Below, one piece after another: positions 6,151-6,545 of a stretch of 6,545 nt of DNA (positions are counted from its first letter, which is position 1; each line of letters starts with the position of its first letter). Under the pieces are notes generated by a model. The model worked only from the letters and a program-made list of their open reading frames with translations, searched no databases and was not told the DNA's origin. This stretch comes from Chlamydiota bacterium (GTDB lineage: Bacteria; Chlamydiota; Chlamydiia; Chlamydiales; Criblamydiaceae), in assembly GCA_021772365.1 (NCBI GenBank), contig JAJFMC010000430.1:1-6545 (forward strand), in the 5' to 3' direction. The position numbers were made by a program, and so were the translations under genes.

Positions 6151-6545
6151 TTAACAGGGTTGAGGACGTAAGAACCAGAAAGCCATCCCAACAATAAGTG
6201 TCGGTACAAGAGCTGATAAGAAAAGTCTTGATGGACGAATTCCTTCAGGGAAAAAGTTCCCGAGCAGAGCTTGCCCAAGAGGGTTTGGTGCGTTAGCGAT
6301 CACTGTCAATCCACCACCCGTCACAGCCCCGGCTACAACAGCATATTTCATTGCATCGTCGAAAGTAGGGATTAATGAGGCGAGGAAGGTTATTTCTGCA
6401 TTGTCGTTAAATGCCGTAAGGAGAGTCGACATTGCCATCAACATTTCACAGCTAAGATGACCAAGAATAGGAGTAATCCACCACGCTTGAAGACTGCCGT
6501 GAACGACAAGCCCAGCCAAGAAAAAACCCACAAGTACAGGAGTTT
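6151..6545 (-). CDS. Putative Na+/H+ antiporter (chlamydial type), C-terminal part; 5' end outside window
   Basis: The frame stays open through the right edge, so only the last 130 residues are seen. A GTG at 6531 falls inside a membrane helix and is not the start. The visible part is hydrophobic with about three to four membrane segments: one at the beginning (VGFFLAGLVVHG), one or two around the central motifs, and a last one near the end (SALVPTLIVGMAFWFL). It carries the motifs AFNDNAEITFLASL and GGGLTVIANAPNPLG. The second resembles the conserved glycine/asparagine-rich re-entrant region of NhaD/ArsB-like ion transporters and of the putative Na+/H+ antiporter family found in chlamydiae. 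The likely role is sodium/proton exchange across the inner membrane. It is probably a conserved backbone gene marking the border of the accessory cluster, and it is transcribed towards that cluster, with a 490-bp gap between. Confidence 0.8.
   Translation of the reverse strand, partial: TPVLVGFFLAGLVVHGSLQAWWITPILGHLSCEMLMAMSTLLTAFNDNAEITFLASLIPTFDDAMKYAVVAGAVTGGGLTVIANAPNPLGQALLGNFFPEGIRPSRLFLSALVPTLIVGMAFWFLRPQPC

Noticed and set aside
6054..6278. 74-residue minus-strand reading frame across the MITE-like element
   Set aside because: It overlaps the antiporter gene in another frame and runs through the inverted repeat, with no recognisable domain or ribosome binding site.

Overview
The window looks like an accessory locus of a Gram-negative intracellular bacterium. 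An environmental chlamydia (Parachlamydia/Simkania-like) is my best guess. The reasons are a chlamydial-type putative Na+/H+ antiporter at the right edge, eukaryotic-like enzymes without signal peptides, a kinase with a host-type C-terminal prenylation motif, and moderately AT-rich DNA with transposase debris. The taxon is an inference; no rRNA or marker gene is present.

Layout, left to right. Positions 1-217 hold the 3' part of a broken DDE transposase on the plus strand, which runs into unrelated sequence. Positions 226-294 form a complex inverted-repeat structure. Three genes follow, all on the minus strand and therefore transcribed right to left. The first transcribed (4200-5657) encodes an alpha/beta-hydrolase-like protein with a likely Cys-Asp-His triad. 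Next (1972-4173) is a 733-residue class 3 lipase-like protein (FRGT and GHSLG motifs) with a long helical N-terminal half. Last (353-1834) is a Ser/Thr kinase-like protein with intact HRD and DFG motifs, no lysine at the usual beta-3 position, and the C-terminal sequence KKKRMDCAIL. Positions 5658-6150 are about 490 bases of non-coding DNA. They contain a short dyad, AT-rich direct repeats, one imperfect inverted repeat and one 109-bp MITE-like element with 24-bp terminal repeats. The window ends inside the C-terminal part of the antiporter gene (6151-6545, minus strand), probably a backbone gene.

How the genes may work together (inference): the hydrolase and lipase genes are 26 bp apart and very likely co-transcribed. 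The kinase gene follows after 137 bp and may share that transcript or use its own weak promoter. All three products lack Sec signals and membrane segments, and all resemble eukaryotic-type or lipid-acting enzymes, as expected of secreted effectors. The most striking point is the kinase C-terminus: CAIL after a basic stretch is the same CaaX box as in mammalian G-protein gamma-2. It suggests that host geranylgeranyltransferase I anchors the protein to host membranes, where lipid-active partners could also act.
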